Assembly: GCA_016214845.1 (NCBI GenBank)
Contig: JACRMS010000014.1
Location: 43,595 to 107,594 of the forward strand
From: Nitrospirota bacterium
GTDB lineage: Bacteria; Nitrospirota; Thermodesulfovibrionia; UBA6902
Direction of reading: 5' to 3'
DNA: 64,000 bases
Of the stretch, positions 17,737 through 28,851 are shown piece after piece. Each line of letters starts with the position of its first letter. Position 1 is the first letter of the stretch. The notes under the pieces were generated by a model. It saw nothing but the letters and a program-made list of their open reading frames with translations, searched no databases and was not told where the DNA came from. The position numbers were made by a program, and so were the translations under genes.

Positions 17737-18846
17737 CTACGCAATCCTCTTTTTGAATTTTCTGTTTGCAAGCAAGAATATCGTCAGGCCAAACACAACA
17801 AGAAGCGATGATTCAAACATCAGGAGGTTCAGGGGAGTTCCTTTAAGAAAAATGCCCTTCAGTATCGATACAAAATATCGGGCGGGAATTACATATGTAA
17901 CAATCTGGAGCGCTTTCGGCATGTTTGATATTGAGTACATAAATCCTGAGAGCAGAAATGCCGGAAGAAATGTTGCGATCATCGAAATCTGGCTTGCAAC
18001 AAGCTGGGATTTTGCCGCAATTGATATTAGTATTCCCAGGCTAAGTCCGCCGAAAAGGAATATGGATGAAAGCGCGGCGAGCAAGACGATACTCCCTCTT
18101 AGCGGAACGTCAAATATAAAGACGGCCACCAGGACAGATACCGCCACATCAATAAAGCCGATGAGAAAATAGGGCATCAGTTTTCCGATTATCAGTTCCG
18201 GTTTTTTAACCGGCGTGGAGATCAACTGCTCCATGGTCCCCCTCTCCCATTCCCTTGCGATGGTAAGGGAAGTCAGGAGCGCTGCAATTACTGCCATTAT
18301 TACGGCGATAAGTCCGGGGATTATGAAATTCCTTGACTTTAATTCCGGATTATACAAGACCCGGACACGAGGCTCTATGAGAGGTTTTATTCGTCCACCT
18401 TTTATTCTTTGTGAGTAGAGTTCAGAGATTGCGGATATATATCCAAGCGCAATGGTTGCCGTATTTGAATCGCTTCCATCAACAATCGTCTGAAGCCCTG
18501 CATTTTTACCTGCTTTTATATTTTTGGAAAAATCAGATGGTATTGATATGGCAATCTGCGCCCTGCCGGAATCAAGGTAGCTGTCAATGTCTTTGTTTGT
18601 ATATGCATTGCCGACAACCGTAAAATAGCCTGATTCCCTGAACTGCGCAACAAGTTCCCTGCTCAGGCTGCTTTTATCAAGGTCATATACGACTGTCCTG
18701 AGGTTGTTCACGTCAAGGGTTATTGCATATCCGAAGATAAAGAGGAGTATAACTGGCATCATGAATGCCATTGCAAGGCTCAAGGGATCACGACGTATCT
18801 GGATAAGTTCTTTTTTTGCTATTGCTTTGATTCTCAATAATTTCAT
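17737..18846 (-). CDS. ABC-2 type efflux permease (YbhS-like)
   Basis: A 369-residue permease with the same plan as its neighbour: an N-terminal helix (RRDPLSLAMAFMMPVILLF), an external domain, then five helices. The coupling motif AREWERGTMEQLISTPVKKPE is nearly the same as in the paralogue, which indicates an old duplication within the operon. One nucleotide separates it from the upstream ATPase gene and two from the next permease gene, so all are translated together. Its role is to form half of the membrane channel. Confidence 0.85.
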   Translation of the reverse strand: MKLLRIKAIAKKELIQIRRDPLSLAMAFMMPVILLFIFGYAITLDVNNLRTVVYDLDKSSLSRELVAQFRESGYFTVVGNAYTNKDIDSYLDSGRAQIAISIPSDFSKNIKAGKNAGLQTIVDGSDSNTATIALGYISAISELYSQRIKGGRIKPLIEPRVRVLYNPELKSRNFIIPGLIAVIMAVIAALLTSLTIAREWERGTMEQLISTPVKKPELIIGKLMPYFLIGFIDVAVSVLVAVFIFDVPLRGSIVLLAALSSIFLFGGLSLGILISIAAKSQLVASQISMIATFLPAFLLSGFMYSISNMPKALQIVTYVIPARYFVSILKGIFLKGTPLNLLMFESSLLVVFGLTIFLLANRKFKKRIA

Positions 18847-18847
18847 A

Positions 18848-19780
18848 TCACGACACCTCGATAAGTGTCACAAATACGTCTTCCAGAGAGGGCATGATCC
18901 TCTCTATCCGGTTTATTGAGAATCTCCCGCCCATGAGTATTTTCCTGATACGGGGGATTTCCAGACGGCTGTCCCGGACGGTCACGTGAAGCAGGCTGCC
19001 GAAGATTGCCGCATCCATCCCGCCCCTGTTCAGGGCTTCCATGGCGTCAACAACCCTGTCAACGTCGATTTCAAGCACGTCATATGTCATGTGCTTTTGT
19101 TTCAGCTCATTGGGCGTGCCCCCGGCAATGATCTTCCCCCTGTAAATGAGGGCAAGCCTGTCGCAGTAGTCGGCTTCGTCCATGTAGTGCGTGGTGACGA
19201 AGACCGTTGTACCCCTCTGTGACATTTCATAGATGAGGTCCCAGAATTTCCGTCTCGAAACAGGGTCAACCCCTGACGTGGGCTCGTCAAGAAATATAAT
19301 AGGAGGCTCATGGAGGATTGCGCAGCCGAGGGCGAGCCTCTGTTTATGACCGCCCGGGAGAGTCCTTGTAAGGGTTGTTCTCCTGTCTTTGAGCCCGGCC
19401 AATTCCAGCGCCCATTCCATGCGTTCCCTCTTTCTATCGCCCTTCACGCCATATATCCCGCTGAAAAACCGTATGTTCTCTTCCGCGGTCAGGTCATCGT
19501 AAAGGGAGAATTTCTGCGACATGTAGCCGATATTTTTCTTTATTTCTTCCGATTCCTTCATGATGTCATAGCCGCCCACAGAGCCATTCCCGCCAGTGGG
19601 CAGCAGGAGACCGCAGAGCATTTTGATGGTTGTTGACTTGCCTGCGCCATTGGGCCCGAGGAATCCGAATATCTCACCTTTGTGGACCTTGAGGCTGATA
19701 TTGTCGACTGCGACAAAATCGCCAAACCTGCGTGTCAGACTTTCAACACTTACTGCCGCTTTATCTTCTCTCATTGTCAC
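18848..19780 (-). CDS. ABC transporter ATPase of the efflux operon (second)
   Basis: A 310-residue ATPase of the DrrA/YbhF type. Walker A is GPNGAGKST and Walker B is IIFLDEPTSGVDP; the switch histidine lies in VTTHYMDEAD. The signature reads LPGGHKQR rather than the usual LSGGxxQR, so Ser is replaced by Pro, a change that could weaken one of the two ATP sites in a heterodimer. About 90 C-terminal residues follow the switch region. Its start overlaps the stop of the other ATPase gene by 4 nt (ATGA). In E. coli YbhF the two ATPases are fused in one chain; here they are two genes. Confidence 0.85.
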   Translation of the reverse strand: MTMREDKAAVSVESLTRRFGDFVAVDNISLKVHKGEIFGFLGPNGAGKSTTIKMLCGLLLPTGGNGSVGGYDIMKESEEIKKNIGYMSQKFSLYDDLTAEENIRFFSGIYGVKGDRKRERMEWALELAGLKDRRTTLTRTLPGGHKQRLALGCAILHEPPIIFLDEPTSGVDPVSRRKFWDLIYEMSQRGTTVFVTTHYMDEADYCDRLALIYRGKIIAGGTPNELKQKHMTYDVLEIDVDRVVDAMEALNRGGMDAAIFGSLLHVTVRDSRLEIPRIRKILMGGRFSINRIERIMPSLEDVFVTLIEVS

Positions 19781-20694
19781 TCCACCGCTGAAATAAAGAT
19801 GTCTTCCATGGACGGCAAGATATCCCTGTAATTCTCAATCACGATTTTTTCAGTCATAAGGCCGTCTATAATTTTCTGCATGATCTTTTTGTCCGTAAGA
19901 GCAATATGAAGCCTGTTGCCGTACATACCGACACTTTTTACGCCGTCAATCTTTTTTATAATGTTCGCGGCCTTTCTCGAGTCATCGGACCACAGTTCCA
20001 CCATCGGCATGCCCAGGGTTTTTTTGATCTCCCCCGGGGTATTATTCATGAGTATCGTTCCCTTATGAATAAGCCCGACTCTCGTGCACCGTTCTGCCTC
20101 GTCCAGATATGCAGTAGAGACAAGAACGGTCACGCCTTCCTTTAAAAGCTCGTACAGGATTTTCCAGAAATCCCTTCGTGATACGGGATCAACTCCGTTT
20201 GTCGGTTCATCAAGAAACAGGACATCAGGCGTGTGTATTAAGGCACATGCAAGACCAAGCTTCTGTTTCATGCCGCCGGACAGCTTCCCTGCCGGGCGTT
20301 CCTTGAACGGCGTAAGATTGCTGAATCCAAGGAGTCTCTCAATTCGTGCGGGGCGTTCTTTTTGGCGGACTTCATAGAGGTCCGCATAAAAAATCAGGTT
20401 TTCCATCACCGTGAGTTCTTCATAGAGTCCGAACCGCTGGGACATGTACCCGATTTTCTCTTTCAGCTTTTCGCCCTCTTTGATAATAGAATGACCTGAA
20501 ACCCAGGCCTCACCCGAGGTCGGCTCCATTATCGCCGTTAAAAGCCGCATGATGGTCGTCTTGCCTGCGCCGTCAGGGCCGACAAGTCCGAACAGCTCGC
20601 CTTTTTTAATCTCAAAACTGAGATTGTTGACGGCGATGTTATCGCCGAAGGCTTTTGTGAGATTTTGGGTGTTAACTGCAACCGGTACATTCAT
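19777..20694 (-). CDS. ABC transporter ATPase of the efflux operon (first)
   Basis: A 305-residue ATPase with canonical elements: Walker A GPDGAGKTT, signature LSGGMKQKLGLA, Walker B VLFLDEPTNGVDP. The usual switch histidine position reads VSTAYLDEAERC, with Ala where His is expected, so catalysis at this site may be impaired; the partner ATPase has the histidine but an altered signature. The pair may thus form an asymmetric dimer with one or no fully standard site. Four-nucleotide overlaps (ATGA) join it to hlyD upstream and to the second ATPase downstream. Confidence 0.85.
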   Translation of the reverse strand: MNVPVAVNTQNLTKAFGDNIAVNNLSFEIKKGELFGLVGPDGAGKTTIMRLLTAIMEPTSGEAWVSGHSIIKEGEKLKEKIGYMSQRFGLYEELTVMENLIFYADLYEVRQKERPARIERLLGFSNLTPFKERPAGKLSGGMKQKLGLACALIHTPDVLFLDEPTNGVDPVSRRDFWKILYELLKEGVTVLVSTAYLDEAERCTRVGLIHKGTILMNNTPGEIKKTLGMPMVELWSDDSRKAANIIKKIDGVKSVGMYGNRLHIALTDKKIMQKIIDGLMTEKIVIENYRDILPSMEDIFISAVE

Positions 20695-21674
20695 CGTAAA
20701 AATATTCTCACATCAGCAGGCATCCCCGGCTTTAATTCATCGTTGACATTTTTCACGCTTATCTTCATGCCAAAGACGAGTTTGACCCTTTCTTCCTGCG
20801 TCTGAATATTTTTGGGAGTAAATTCCGCCTCGGATGATATATATGTCACCGTTCCTTCGTAAACTTTGTCGGGATATGAATCGACTTTGATCTCCGCTTT
20901 TTGCCCGAGCTTCACATGCCCGAGTTTGTCTTCTTTTACATATACCTTGATCCACGGATTTTCGAGAGCTCCTATGGTATAAACAGGTGAGCCTGATGAA
21001 ACAGTCTCGCCGGCTTCAATGATTTTTCTTAATACCACGCCTGAGACAGGGGAGTGTATCATTGCATCCTTCAGTCTCTCTTCAGATACTTTTAATGCAG
21101 CCTCAGCCTGACGAACACGGCTTTCTGCAGCAACTATTTCTTCTTTCCTTGGACCTTCTTTTACGAGACTCAATGCCTGAAGCGCTTTTTGATGCTGGGC
21201 AACAGCTACATCATATGTCTTTCTTGCCGCATCCATTTGCTGCGCTGAAATTGCCCCATTTTGATAAAGAACATCCGCCCGGTTGTAGTCTTTTTTTGCC
21301 TTGCTGAGTTCTGCCTCGGCATATCCTACATTTGCCTCTGCCTGGCTGATCTCCTGTTGTCTGAAGCCTGCCTTTAGCTCCCCAAGTCTTGCGACAGTTT
21401 CATTCAGATATGCCTTGCTTTGTGAAACAAGGCTTTCAAGTTCAGAGCTGTCAAAAACAGCAAGCCTGTCACCTTTTTTAATCTTTTGACCTTCCTCAAC
21501 AAAAAGCTCCGCGACCCTTCCCGGATATTTAAACCCGATGTCGGTTTCCGTCGCTTCCACATTTCCCGACAGAACGAACTCACCGTTGCTGCTTTCTTTA
21601 GTAAGCCTGTTTATTAATAAAGTTCCTCCGATTATCAAAATAACAATCCCTATCATCAATAATTTCTTTTTCAT
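20691..21674 (-). CDS. HlyD-family periplasmic adaptor (YbhG-like)
   Basis: A 327-residue membrane-fusion protein: an N-terminal anchor helix (4-24), a biotinyl-lipoyl-like strand (ATETDIGFKYPGRVAEL and EEGQKIKKGDRLAVFD), a long alpha-hairpin rich in Ala/Gln/Glu (about 75-200), then the second lipoyl half (AMIHSPVSGVVLRKI) and a beta-barrel. It bridges the inner-membrane ABC transporter and the TolC-like channel encoded by the gene just upstream, with which it overlaps by 4 nt. Confidence 0.9.
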   Translation of the reverse strand: MKKKLLMIGIVILIIGGTLLINRLTKESSNGEFVLSGNVEATETDIGFKYPGRVAELFVEEGQKIKKGDRLAVFDSSELESLVSQSKAYLNETVARLGELKAGFRQQEISQAEANVGYAEAELSKAKKDYNRADVLYQNGAISAQQMDAARKTYDVAVAQHQKALQALSLVKEGPRKEEIVAAESRVRQAEAALKVSEERLKDAMIHSPVSGVVLRKIIEAGETVSSGSPVYTIGALENPWIKVYVKEDKLGHVKLGQKAEIKVDSYPDKVYEGTVTYISSEAEFTPKNIQTQEERVKLVFGMKISVKNVNDELKPGMPADVRIFLR

Positions 21675-22996
21675 TCAGTTTCCCCCAATTGATATATATC
21701 TTCTCCGACGGCTTTTCTCAGTGATGCTGCTGCTATATTTTTATCGTAAACCGCCTGGTAATAATCCGCCTCCGCTCTCAGCAGTAAAGTCTGAGCATCA
21801 AGCACGTCCGTGTTTGTGCCCGAGCCTGTTTCATATTTCAGTCTCTCTATACGGAGGTTTTCTTTTGCGGATTCAATGGCAACTACGCCAACATCTATCC
21901 TCTTTACGGCATTCTCCATATTCAGATATGAATCATTTATTTCACGCATTATCTCTTGCCTCGATGATCGCTCTTCTTCTCTGACCTTTTCAGCTTCTTT
22001 TTTGTCCTTATTTACTTCAGCACTTATAATCCCTCCATCGAAAATGGGCACAGACAGTCTTATCGCAAGGTTCCAGTTTTCCCGGAATTCAAAATCATCT
22101 CCTGACCTATCGGTGTATTCACCGGTGAGATTGACTGAAGGGTAACGTTTTCCTTCTGTTAATTTAATCCGCTCTGCAGCTATTTTCTGCCTTTTTAAGA
22201 CCGCCTTATAGTCAGGTCTCCGGGAAAGGGCTTTTCTGTATGCTTCTTCAACAGATGTGTAGTTATCATCAAAATAATGTCCGTGAACTACCGAAATCCT
22301 CATGTTCGTATCATCAATACCCATAAATGTTTTCAGCAGATAATAGGCGCTCTCGATATTATTTTTGATAATGAGGGTGTTTTGACTTGCGTGGGCAAGT
22401 TCGGTTTCCGTCTTCAGGAGCTCAACTCTTGCAGCAGCGCCTGCCTTAAGGAACAATTCAACATTTTTCCTGTGTCCCTCAATCTGCTTCTCTGACGCTT
22501 CGCTCGCCTCAAGAAGCTTCTCAAATTGTAATATCTTGAAATAGATACTCGTGAGATTATGGGCCAGTTCCTGCCTGCTCATAACAAGAATATCTTCTGA
22601 AAGATACTTTTTCAGTTCTGCAATCCTAACGCCTCTGTCAAGCCGTCCGCCTCTATACAAAGGCACTGCCAATGATATGCCGTAATCATAAATGTTGTTG
22701 TCAAATTCCGGAAATGCTGAACCTGAAAGAGGAGAGCCGGAGATCGGTGTTATGGGTGAAGCATACCGTGACCTTGCGACGCCGCTGTTAAAATCCAGTC
22801 TCGGCATTTTTTCACCTTTTGCCTTATCAATCCCATATGTTTCTATCTCTATGTTCCTGCTTGCCTGTATGATGTTGGGGTTATTTTTGAGGCCAAACTC
22901 AATTACCTCTTTTAGGGTAAATGACTTCGCATCATCTGCTGCAAAAGCCGTATGCGATGCAAGAATAACGCATAATGTAATAAATACCATCTTCAT
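21671..22996 (-). CDS. TolC-family outer-membrane efflux channel
   Basis: A 441-residue outer-membrane factor: signal peptide (1-20, ends AFAADD), then two structural repeats of long helices and short strands, as in TolC. Marker segments are EVIEFGLKNNPNI at the start and GTNTDVLDAQTLLLRAE near the C-terminus, the latter typical of the second TolC repeat. It lies 26 nt after the TetR stop and overlaps hlyD, so it is regulated with the efflux operon. Its presence requires an outer membrane. Confidence 0.9.
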   Translation of the reverse strand: MKMVFITLCVILASHTAFAADDAKSFTLKEVIEFGLKNNPNIIQASRNIEIETYGIDKAKGEKMPRLDFNSGVARSRYASPITPISGSPLSGSAFPEFDNNIYDYGISLAVPLYRGGRLDRGVRIAELKKYLSEDILVMSRQELAHNLTSIYFKILQFEKLLEASEASEKQIEGHRKNVELFLKAGAAARVELLKTETELAHASQNTLIIKNNIESAYYLLKTFMGIDDTNMRISVVHGHYFDDNYTSVEEAYRKALSRRPDYKAVLKRQKIAAERIKLTEGKRYPSVNLTGEYTDRSGDDFEFRENWNLAIRLSVPIFDGGIISAEVNKDKKEAEKVREEERSSRQEIMREINDSYLNMENAVKRIDVGVVAIESAKENLRIERLKYETGSGTNTDVLDAQTLLLRAEADYYQAVYDKNIAAASLRKAVGEDIYQLGETE

Positions 22997-23022
22997 CTCT
23001 GTCTCCGTTTACCGCTTAAAGG

Positions 23023-23634
23023 TCACTTCACCCTCAAACATTTCTCGAAATTGTTCCACATCTTTTTCCCTTCTGCAACAAGTGAAAATGAAAAACCTTC
23101 CAGGGACCACCTCAGCACAGTTATCTGTATCATGCCTATAAGCATGAGGGCGGAAATCATCGGCTCTATATCTTTATTGACTGTGCCTGTTTTCTGACCT
23201 TCTTTGATAAGAGATTCAAGCGCTGAAAGATATGAATTAATCGAATGCAGCAGTTTTCCCTTCAGTTTTTTATTCCCGATATGCATTTCCTCGGAAAAGA
23301 GAAGACGGGGGATGCCCTCGTTCTTCTCAATGTAAGTGAGATGGAGCATAAATATCTTTTTGAGCTTTTCAACAGGCAAATCGGATTCGCAGGCTTTAAA
23401 GGCATTAGAAAGGTTATCTTGAAGGCCTTCTCCGATCTTTTCCGCGGTAAGGGCGAGAATCTCATCCTTGCCTTTGAAATGTCTGTAGAGATTGGCCTCC
23501 GATATCCCCACTTCATTTGCAATGGCGGCGGTTGTTAGTCCGTTGACGCCTTTTTTAGCGATGATCCGAAGGGTCGCCTGCGATATCTGGTCACGCCTGA
23601 TATCTTTTGCCATCTTTAAAGTGCCTTTTTGCAT
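23023..23634 (-). CDS. TetR-family transcriptional regulator
   Basis: A 203-residue regulator with an N-terminal helix-turn-helix (about 15-55): ISQATLRIIAKKGVNGLTTAAIANEVGISE followed by LYRHFKGKDEIL, the standard TetR DNA-reading region (shown in two pieces: ISQATLRIIAKKGV and NEVGISEANLYRHF). The C-terminal helical ligand domain is diverse. The start is the ATG at 23634 because AAAGGAG lies just before it; the longer GTG frame from 23667 would begin inside the probable operator. First gene of the efflux operon, so likely autoregulated and induced by the transported compound. Confidence 0.85.
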   Translation of the reverse strand: MQKGTLKMAKDIRRDQISQATLRIIAKKGVNGLTTAAIANEVGISEANLYRHFKGKDEILALTAEKIGEGLQDNLSNAFKACESDLPVEKLKKIFMLHLTYIEKNEGIPRLLFSEEMHIGNKKLKGKLLHSINSYLSALESLIKEGQKTGTVNKDIEPMISALMLIGMIQITVLRWSLEGFSFSLVAEGKKMWNNFEKCLRVK

Positions 23635-23650
23635 GACAGCTCCTTTTGTA

Positions 23651-23667
23651 AGTGAGTATTCACTCAC
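23651..23667 (-). promoter_or_regulatory. Probable TetR operator
   Basis: The palindromic sequence AGTGAGTATTCACTCAC (on the plus strand) lies 17 nt upstream of the tetR ATG. Such TGAGTGAATACTCA-like palindromes are common operators of TetR regulators. It is placed so that binding would block transcription or ribosome access of the whole operon. Confidence 0.65.
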
Positions 23668-24368
<701 letters not shown>

Positions 24369-24369
<1 letters not shown>

Positions 24370-24740
24370 TGAAGATGCAATTCAAAATAGACGAAAACCT
24401 GCCGATAGAAATTGCGCAGCAACTGATTACTGCCGGATACGATGCAAAAACAGTAATCGAACAACAGTTGCAAGGCGCAAAGGATCCGATTCTTACAGAT
24501 AAATGCAAGAATGAGAATCGCGTTCTAATTACTCTGGATACCGATTTTTCCGATATCAGGGCATATCCGCCACATGAACTTGCCGGAATAATTATTTTGA
24601 GGCTCGGTAGTCAGGCAAGACAACATGTTATAAACGCAATTCAACGAATCATCCCTGTCATTGGCAGTGAACCCCTCAATCAGCGCTTGTGGATTGTGGA
24701 GGAAACCATAATCCGCATTCGCGGCAAAGAAGACAAATAA
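24369..24740 (+). CDS. DUF5615 PIN-like toxin
   Basis: A 123-residue protein of the DUF5615/Mut7-C PIN-like group, putative RNase toxin. Acidic residues expected at the active site are visible: KIDENLPI at the N-terminus and VLITLDTDFSD in the middle, with IIILRL further on. The GTG start at 24369 overlaps the antitoxin stop; an in-frame ATG at 24375 is an alternative. This is a complete type II toxin-antitoxin pair by gene order and length. It converges on clpB, with only 50 nt between the stops. Confidence 0.85.
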
Positions 24741-24790
24741 AGGCACACGCGGCTGCCATCAAATTCGTGGCTCCGCTTGCCTTGATATCC

Positions 24791-27400
24791 TCACACCTCC
24801 AGCTCCGCCTCGACTATTCTCCCGAAAACCATCTTGTCTCCTTCCATATCAACCTCCACGACATCGCCTTCCTTAAAAGTGCCGTCAAGGAGTTTTGTGG
24901 CAAGGGGGGTGAGGACTTCTTTCTGGATGGCGCGTTTCAGCGGGCGCGCGCCGTAGACCTGGTCATATCCGATCTCCGCGAGATAGGCCTTTGCCTTGCC
25001 GGTCAGGACGATGTTAACGTTCTTGTCCTTGAGATATTTCTTCATTCTCTCAATCTGTATCTCAACGATTTTCATCAGCAGTTCTTTTGTAAGCGCGTGG
25101 AAGATGATTATCTCGTCCACCCTGTTGAGGAATTCAGGCTTGAAGAATTTTTTCAATTCCTCCATCACGCCTTTTCGTATCTGGACTTCCTCAATCCATT
25201 CGGTCAGCATCTCCTGAATGTGTTGGCTTCCGATGTTTGACGTCATGATGACAACAGTGTTCCTGAAATCCACAGTCCTTCCATGTCCGTCCGTAAGCCT
25301 GCCGTCGTCAAGCAATTGCAGAAGCACATTGAAAACTTCAGGATGCGCCTTTTCCACTTCATCAAAGAGGATTACCGCATACGGCCTTCTTCTTATCGCT
25401 TCTGTTAACTGCCCGCCTTCGTCATAACCGACATATCCCGGAGGAGCTCCGATAAGCCTGGAGACGGTATGCCTTTCCTGATACTCGGACATATCAATCC
25501 TTATCATCGCGTCTTCAGCGTCAAAGAGAAATTCAGCAAGCGCGCGCGCAAGCTCCGTCTTCCCGACACCTGTGGGGCCGAGGAAGATGAATGAACCGAT
25601 AGGCCTGTCCGGGTCCTGAATGCCTGCCCTCGCCCTTCTCACGGCATCCGAGACAGCCTTTATCGCCTCGTCCTGTCCGACCACGCGGAGCCTCAGCCGC
25701 TCTTCCATCTTCAGGAGTTTTTCAACTTCGCCTTCAAGCATCCTGCTGACGGGAATGCCTGTCCACTTAGAGACGATCTCCGCGATGTCTTCCTCGTCAA
25801 CCTCTTCCTTCAGCATCCTGCATTTGCCCTGCGCAAGGAGTTTTCTATTTTCTTCATCAAGCCTCTTCTGGAGATTTAAAAGCGTGCCGTATTTCAATTC
25901 AGCGGCCCTGTTGAGGTCGCCTTCACGCTCCGCCTTTTCAGCGCCGAGCCTTGTGCGCTCAATCTCTTCTTTGATCGAGCTTATCTTTCCTATCGCCTCT
26001 TTTTCCCTCATCCACTGTGCCTTAAGGCCGTTGCGATTTTCAGTAAGCTCCGCGATCTCTTCATTGATGCGTTTGAGCCGCTCCTTTGAAGCCTCATCTT
26101 TTTCCTTCATAACTGCCTGCTTCTCGATCTCAAGCTGCCTCAATTTCCTTTCAAGCTCGTCAAGCTCCGCAGGCATACTGTCTATCTCCATCTTCAGTCT
26201 CGACGACGCTTCATCGATGAGGTCAATCGCCTTGTCAGGCAGAAACCTGTCGGCGATGTACCTGTGGCTCAGCACTGCCGCGGCCACAAGCGCTGAGTCT
26301 TTTATCTTTACGCCGTGATGGACTTCGTAACGCTCCTTTAATCCCCTGAGGATGGAAATAGTATCTTCAACGCTCGGCTCTTTGATATAAATAGGCTGGA
26401 ACCTCCGCTCAAGCGCGGGGTCTTTTTCAATATGCTTCCTGTATTCTGAAAGTGTGGTCGCGCCCACGCACCTGAGATCGCCCCGCGCGAGGGCCGGCTT
26501 GAGCATGTTTGACGCGTCAATCGCGCCTTCCGCGGCGCCCGCGCCTACGACTGTATGAAGCTCATCAATAAATAAAATCACTTTGCCCTGCGCCTCTTCG
26601 ATCTCTTTTAAAACCGCCTTGAGCCTTTCCTCAAATTCCCCTCTGTATTTTGCGCCTGCGACAAGCGCCCCCATATCAAGGGAAACAACCCTCTTGTCTT
26701 TCAGGCTCTGCGGTACGTCGCCTGATGTGATCCGCTGGGCAAGGCCTTCGGCAATCGCTGTCTTGCCGACTCCAGGCTCGCCGATCACAACAGGGTTATT
26801 CTTTGTCCTGCGTGAAAGCACCTGTATGACCCTTCTGATCTCCTCGTCCCTTCCGATAACGGGGTCGAGCTTGCCCCTCTTTGCGAGGTCTGTTAAATCT
26901 TTAGCATATCTCTTCAGCGCCTGATACTTGTCCTCAGGCGAGGGGTCTGTCACTCGCTGTGCGCCCCTGATCTCGCGCATCGCGGAAAGAAGTTTATCAT
27001 CCGTGACGCCGTGGCGTTTGAGGATTTTTTCCACCCGGTTTTTTGTCTTTAAGATCCCAAGGAGCAGATGTTCGACGCTCACATATTCATCCTTTAAATG
27101 TTCCGCTTCTTGAAAAGCGCACTCAAAGACATTCTTCAACTCCTGAGTAATATACAGTTGCCCGACAGCCGTGGAGCCAAGCACCTTCGGAAATTTTTCT
27201 ATCTCAGCGTCAACCTCTTTTCTTAAAGCCGGGACATTGACCTTCAGCGAATTTATGATCTCAAGCGCGATCCCTTCCTCAAGCAGGACATGAAGCAGGT
27301 GCTCAACGTCGACCTGCTGATTGCCCTTTTGCTGGGCGAATTCCTGCGCCTTCTGGACCGCCTCCTGACTCTTTATTGTGAATTTATCCGATCTCATCAC
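24791..27400 (-). CDS. clpB: ClpB protein disaggregase
   Basis: An 869-residue AAA+ chaperone, full length. N-domain repeats at 1-145; first ATPase with Walker [10 protein letters not shown] and Walker [11 protein letters not shown]; a coiled middle domain (about 405-525, Lys/Glu-rich) that distinguishes ClpB from ClpA/C; second ATPase with GPTGVGKTE and [11 protein letters not shown]. There is no ClpP-binding loop, as expected for a disaggregase. It works with DnaK/DnaJ to rescue aggregated proteins. The ATG overlaps the hspR stop by 4 nt, so it is last in dnaJ-hspR-clpB. Confidence 0.95.
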   Translation of the reverse strand: MMRSDKFTIKSQEAVQKAQEFAQQKGNQQVDVEHLLHVLLEEGIALEIINSLKVNVPALRKEVDAEIEKFPKVLGSTAVGQLYITQELKNVFECAFQEAEHLKDEYVSVEHLLLGILKTKNRVEKILKRHGVTDDKLLSAMREIRGAQRVTDPSPEDKYQALKRYAKDLTDLAKRGKLDPVIGRDEEIRRVIQVLSRRTKNNPVVIGEPGVGKTAIAEGLAQRITSGDVPQSLKDKRVVSLDMGALVAGAKYRGEFEERLKAVLKEIEEAQGKVILFIDELHTVVGAGAAEGAIDASNMLKPALARGDLRCVGATTLSEYRKHIEKDPALERRFQPIYIKEPSVEDTISILRGLKERYEVHHGVKIKDSALVAAAVLSHRYIADRFLPDKAIDLIDEASSRLKMEIDSMPAELDELERKLRQLEIEKQAVMKEKDEASKERLKRINEEIAELTENRNGLKAQWMREKEAIGKISSIKEEIERTRLGAEKAEREGDLNRAAELKYGTLLNLQKRLDEENRKLLAQGKCRMLKEEVDEEDIAEIVSKWTGIPVSRMLEGEVEKLLKMEERLRLRVVGQDEAIKAVSDAVRRARAGIQDPDRPIGSFIFLGPTGVGKTELARALAEFLFDAEDAMIRIDMSEYQERHTVSRLIGAPPGYVGYDEGGQLTEAIRRRPYAVILFDEVEKAHPEVFNVLLQLLDDGRLTDGHGRTVDFRNTVVIMTSNIGSQHIQEMLTEWIEEVQIRKGVMEELKKFFKPEFLNRVDEIIIFHALTKELLMKIVEIQIERMKKYLKDKNVNIVLTGKAKAYLAEIGYDQVYGARPLKRAIQKEVLTPLATKLLDGTFKEGDVVEVDMEGDKMVFGRIVEAELEV

Positions 27401-27738
27401 TCCTCCTCAAATAACTGCCTTATCCTTTTCTGAAATTTATTCCTGATGTCTCTTTCAAGGTAGTCCATCATTTCGTCCATCTCGCGGTTGAGTGTCTCCA
27501 TCCGGTGTTTCATCCTGAGAATGATGTCCACTCCGGCCCTGTTGACGCCGAGCTCTTTTGTCAGGCTCAGGATCGTCCTTATCCGCTCAAGGTCTTCCTG
27601 GGAATAAAGCCTTGCGCCGCCGACCCTTTGGGGATGCAGGAAACCTTCCCGTTCATACAATCTTAAGGTCTGAGGATGGATATCGAACATCTCGCAGACC
27701 ACGCCGATCATAAATAACGGACGTCTTTTATCGCGCAT
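27397..27738 (-). CDS. hspR: HspR, MerR-family heat-shock repressor
   Basis: A 113-residue MerR-type regulator. The winged helix is clear: [20 protein letters not shown] then [20 protein letters not shown], followed by a coiled dimer helix ([18 protein letters not shown]). The placement between dnaJ and clpB is the classic HspR context, where the repressor, with chaperone help, shuts the operon off at normal temperature. It lacks an effector domain beyond the coil, as usual for HspR. A palindrome over the operon promoter (28862-28880) is the probable target. Confidence 0.9.
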   Translation of the reverse strand: MRDKRRPLFMIGVVCEMFDIHPQTLRLYEREGFLHPQRVGGARLYSQEDLERIRTILSLTKELGVNRAGVDIILRMKHRMETLNREMDEMMDYLERDIRNKFQKRIRQLFEEE

Positions 27739-27740
27739 GA

Positions 27741-28802
27741 TTATTCCTCCGACTCATACGCCTTTGCCAATTCATGCAAGGCCTCTCTGGTTTTGTCAGA
27801 GACATTCTTAGGGACAACTATCTTTATCACTGCGAACTCGTCGCCTTTTACTCCCGTCTTCCTACTTGGAATTCCCTTGCCTTTCAGTTTGAACTTTTTG
27901 CCGCTGTCTGTTCCGGGAGGCAGGGTCATTGATACTGTGCCGTCGAGGGTCGGCACCTGGATCTTGCCTCCCAGGACTGCCTCGCTGATGGTGACAGGGA
28001 CATCCGCATAAATATTGTTCCCCTCTCTTTTAAATAAATGGTGGGGCCTCACGCTCAACTCAATATACAAATCACCGGGCGGCCCGCCTTGCGCGCCAGG
28101 GCCGCCCATGCCTTTCAACTTTATCCTGCTGCCGGTCTCCGCGCCCGGAGGGATCTTAACTTTTATGGTCTCAGCGGATACATTAGTGCCTTTGCCCCTG
28201 CAGGCTTTACAGACTTTTGTCGCAACCCTTCCGCTGCCCTTGCACGCGGGACAGGGCTGACTCATCCTGAAGATACCCCGGCTTTGTTTCACTGAGCCTG
28301 CGCCATTGCATCGGGAACATGTCTGCGCGTCTTCAGCTCCGCTGCCGCCGCAGGTTTTGCACGGCACCTCTCTTGTCAGGCTTATCGGTTTTGTCAGTCC
28401 TTTATAAGCCTCTTCAAGTGAGATCTCAAGCGACGTGACAAGGTCATCGCCTTTCATCGGCATGTCTTCCTGCCTGAAATTTCTGAACAGGTCGGAAAAC
28501 ATATCTTCGCCGCCGCCCCCGTGCCCGAAATCAAAGCCGCGCCTGCCGGACCCTTCAAAGCCCTGGCCCGGCTCAAACGCGGCCTTTCCGAACTGGTCGT
28601 ATTCAGCCTTCTTCTTAGGATCGCTCAGTACTTCGTACGCCTCATTAATTTCTTTGAATTTTTTCTCGGAGTTTTTGTCGCCCGGATTCAGGTCAGGATG
28701 GTACTTGCGCGCAAGCCGCCTGTAAGCCTTTTTGATTTCCTCGACAGAGGCGTCTTTGCTGACGCCGAGTGTTTCATAATAATCTTGAGTTGCCGTAGAC
28801 AT
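27741..28802 (-). CDS. dnaJ: DnaJ (Hsp40) co-chaperone
   Basis: A 353-residue type I DnaJ. J domain at 5-70 with the HPD tripeptide ([10 protein letters not shown]); Gly/Phe-rich region (about 80-120); four zinc repeats [24 protein letters not shown] and CKACRGKG; then the C-terminal substrate domains. It activates the DnaK ATPase and hands over unfolded clients. It is first in the dnaJ-hspR-clpB operon, behind a sigma-70 promoter; dnaK and grpE are not nearby, so this may be a second, CbpA-like DnaJ serving ClpB. Confidence 0.9.
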   Translation of the reverse strand: MSTATQDYYETLGVSKDASVEEIKKAYRRLARKYHPDLNPGDKNSEKKFKEINEAYEVLSDPKKKAEYDQFGKAAFEPGQGFEGSGRRGFDFGHGGGGEDMFSDLFRNFRQEDMPMKGDDLVTSLEISLEEAYKGLTKPISLTREVPCKTCGGSGAEDAQTCSRCNGAGSVKQSRGIFRMSQPCPACKGSGRVATKVCKACRGKGTNVSAETIKVKIPPGAETGSRIKLKGMGGPGAQGGPPGDLYIELSVRPHHLFKREGNNIYADVPVTISEAVLGGKIQVPTLDGTVSMTLPPGTDSGKKFKLKGKGIPSRKTGVKGDEFAVIKIVVPKNVSDKTREALHELAKAYESEE

Positions 28803-28851
28803 AATATTTTTTCTTCCTTCCGGTTATCGATTAATGCCTTCTATAAAATAA

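Noticed and set aside
25620..26318. 232-codon plus-strand frame opposite clpB
   Set aside because: Shadow of the clpB middle domain; Ser/Leu-rich with no start signal or recognisable family.
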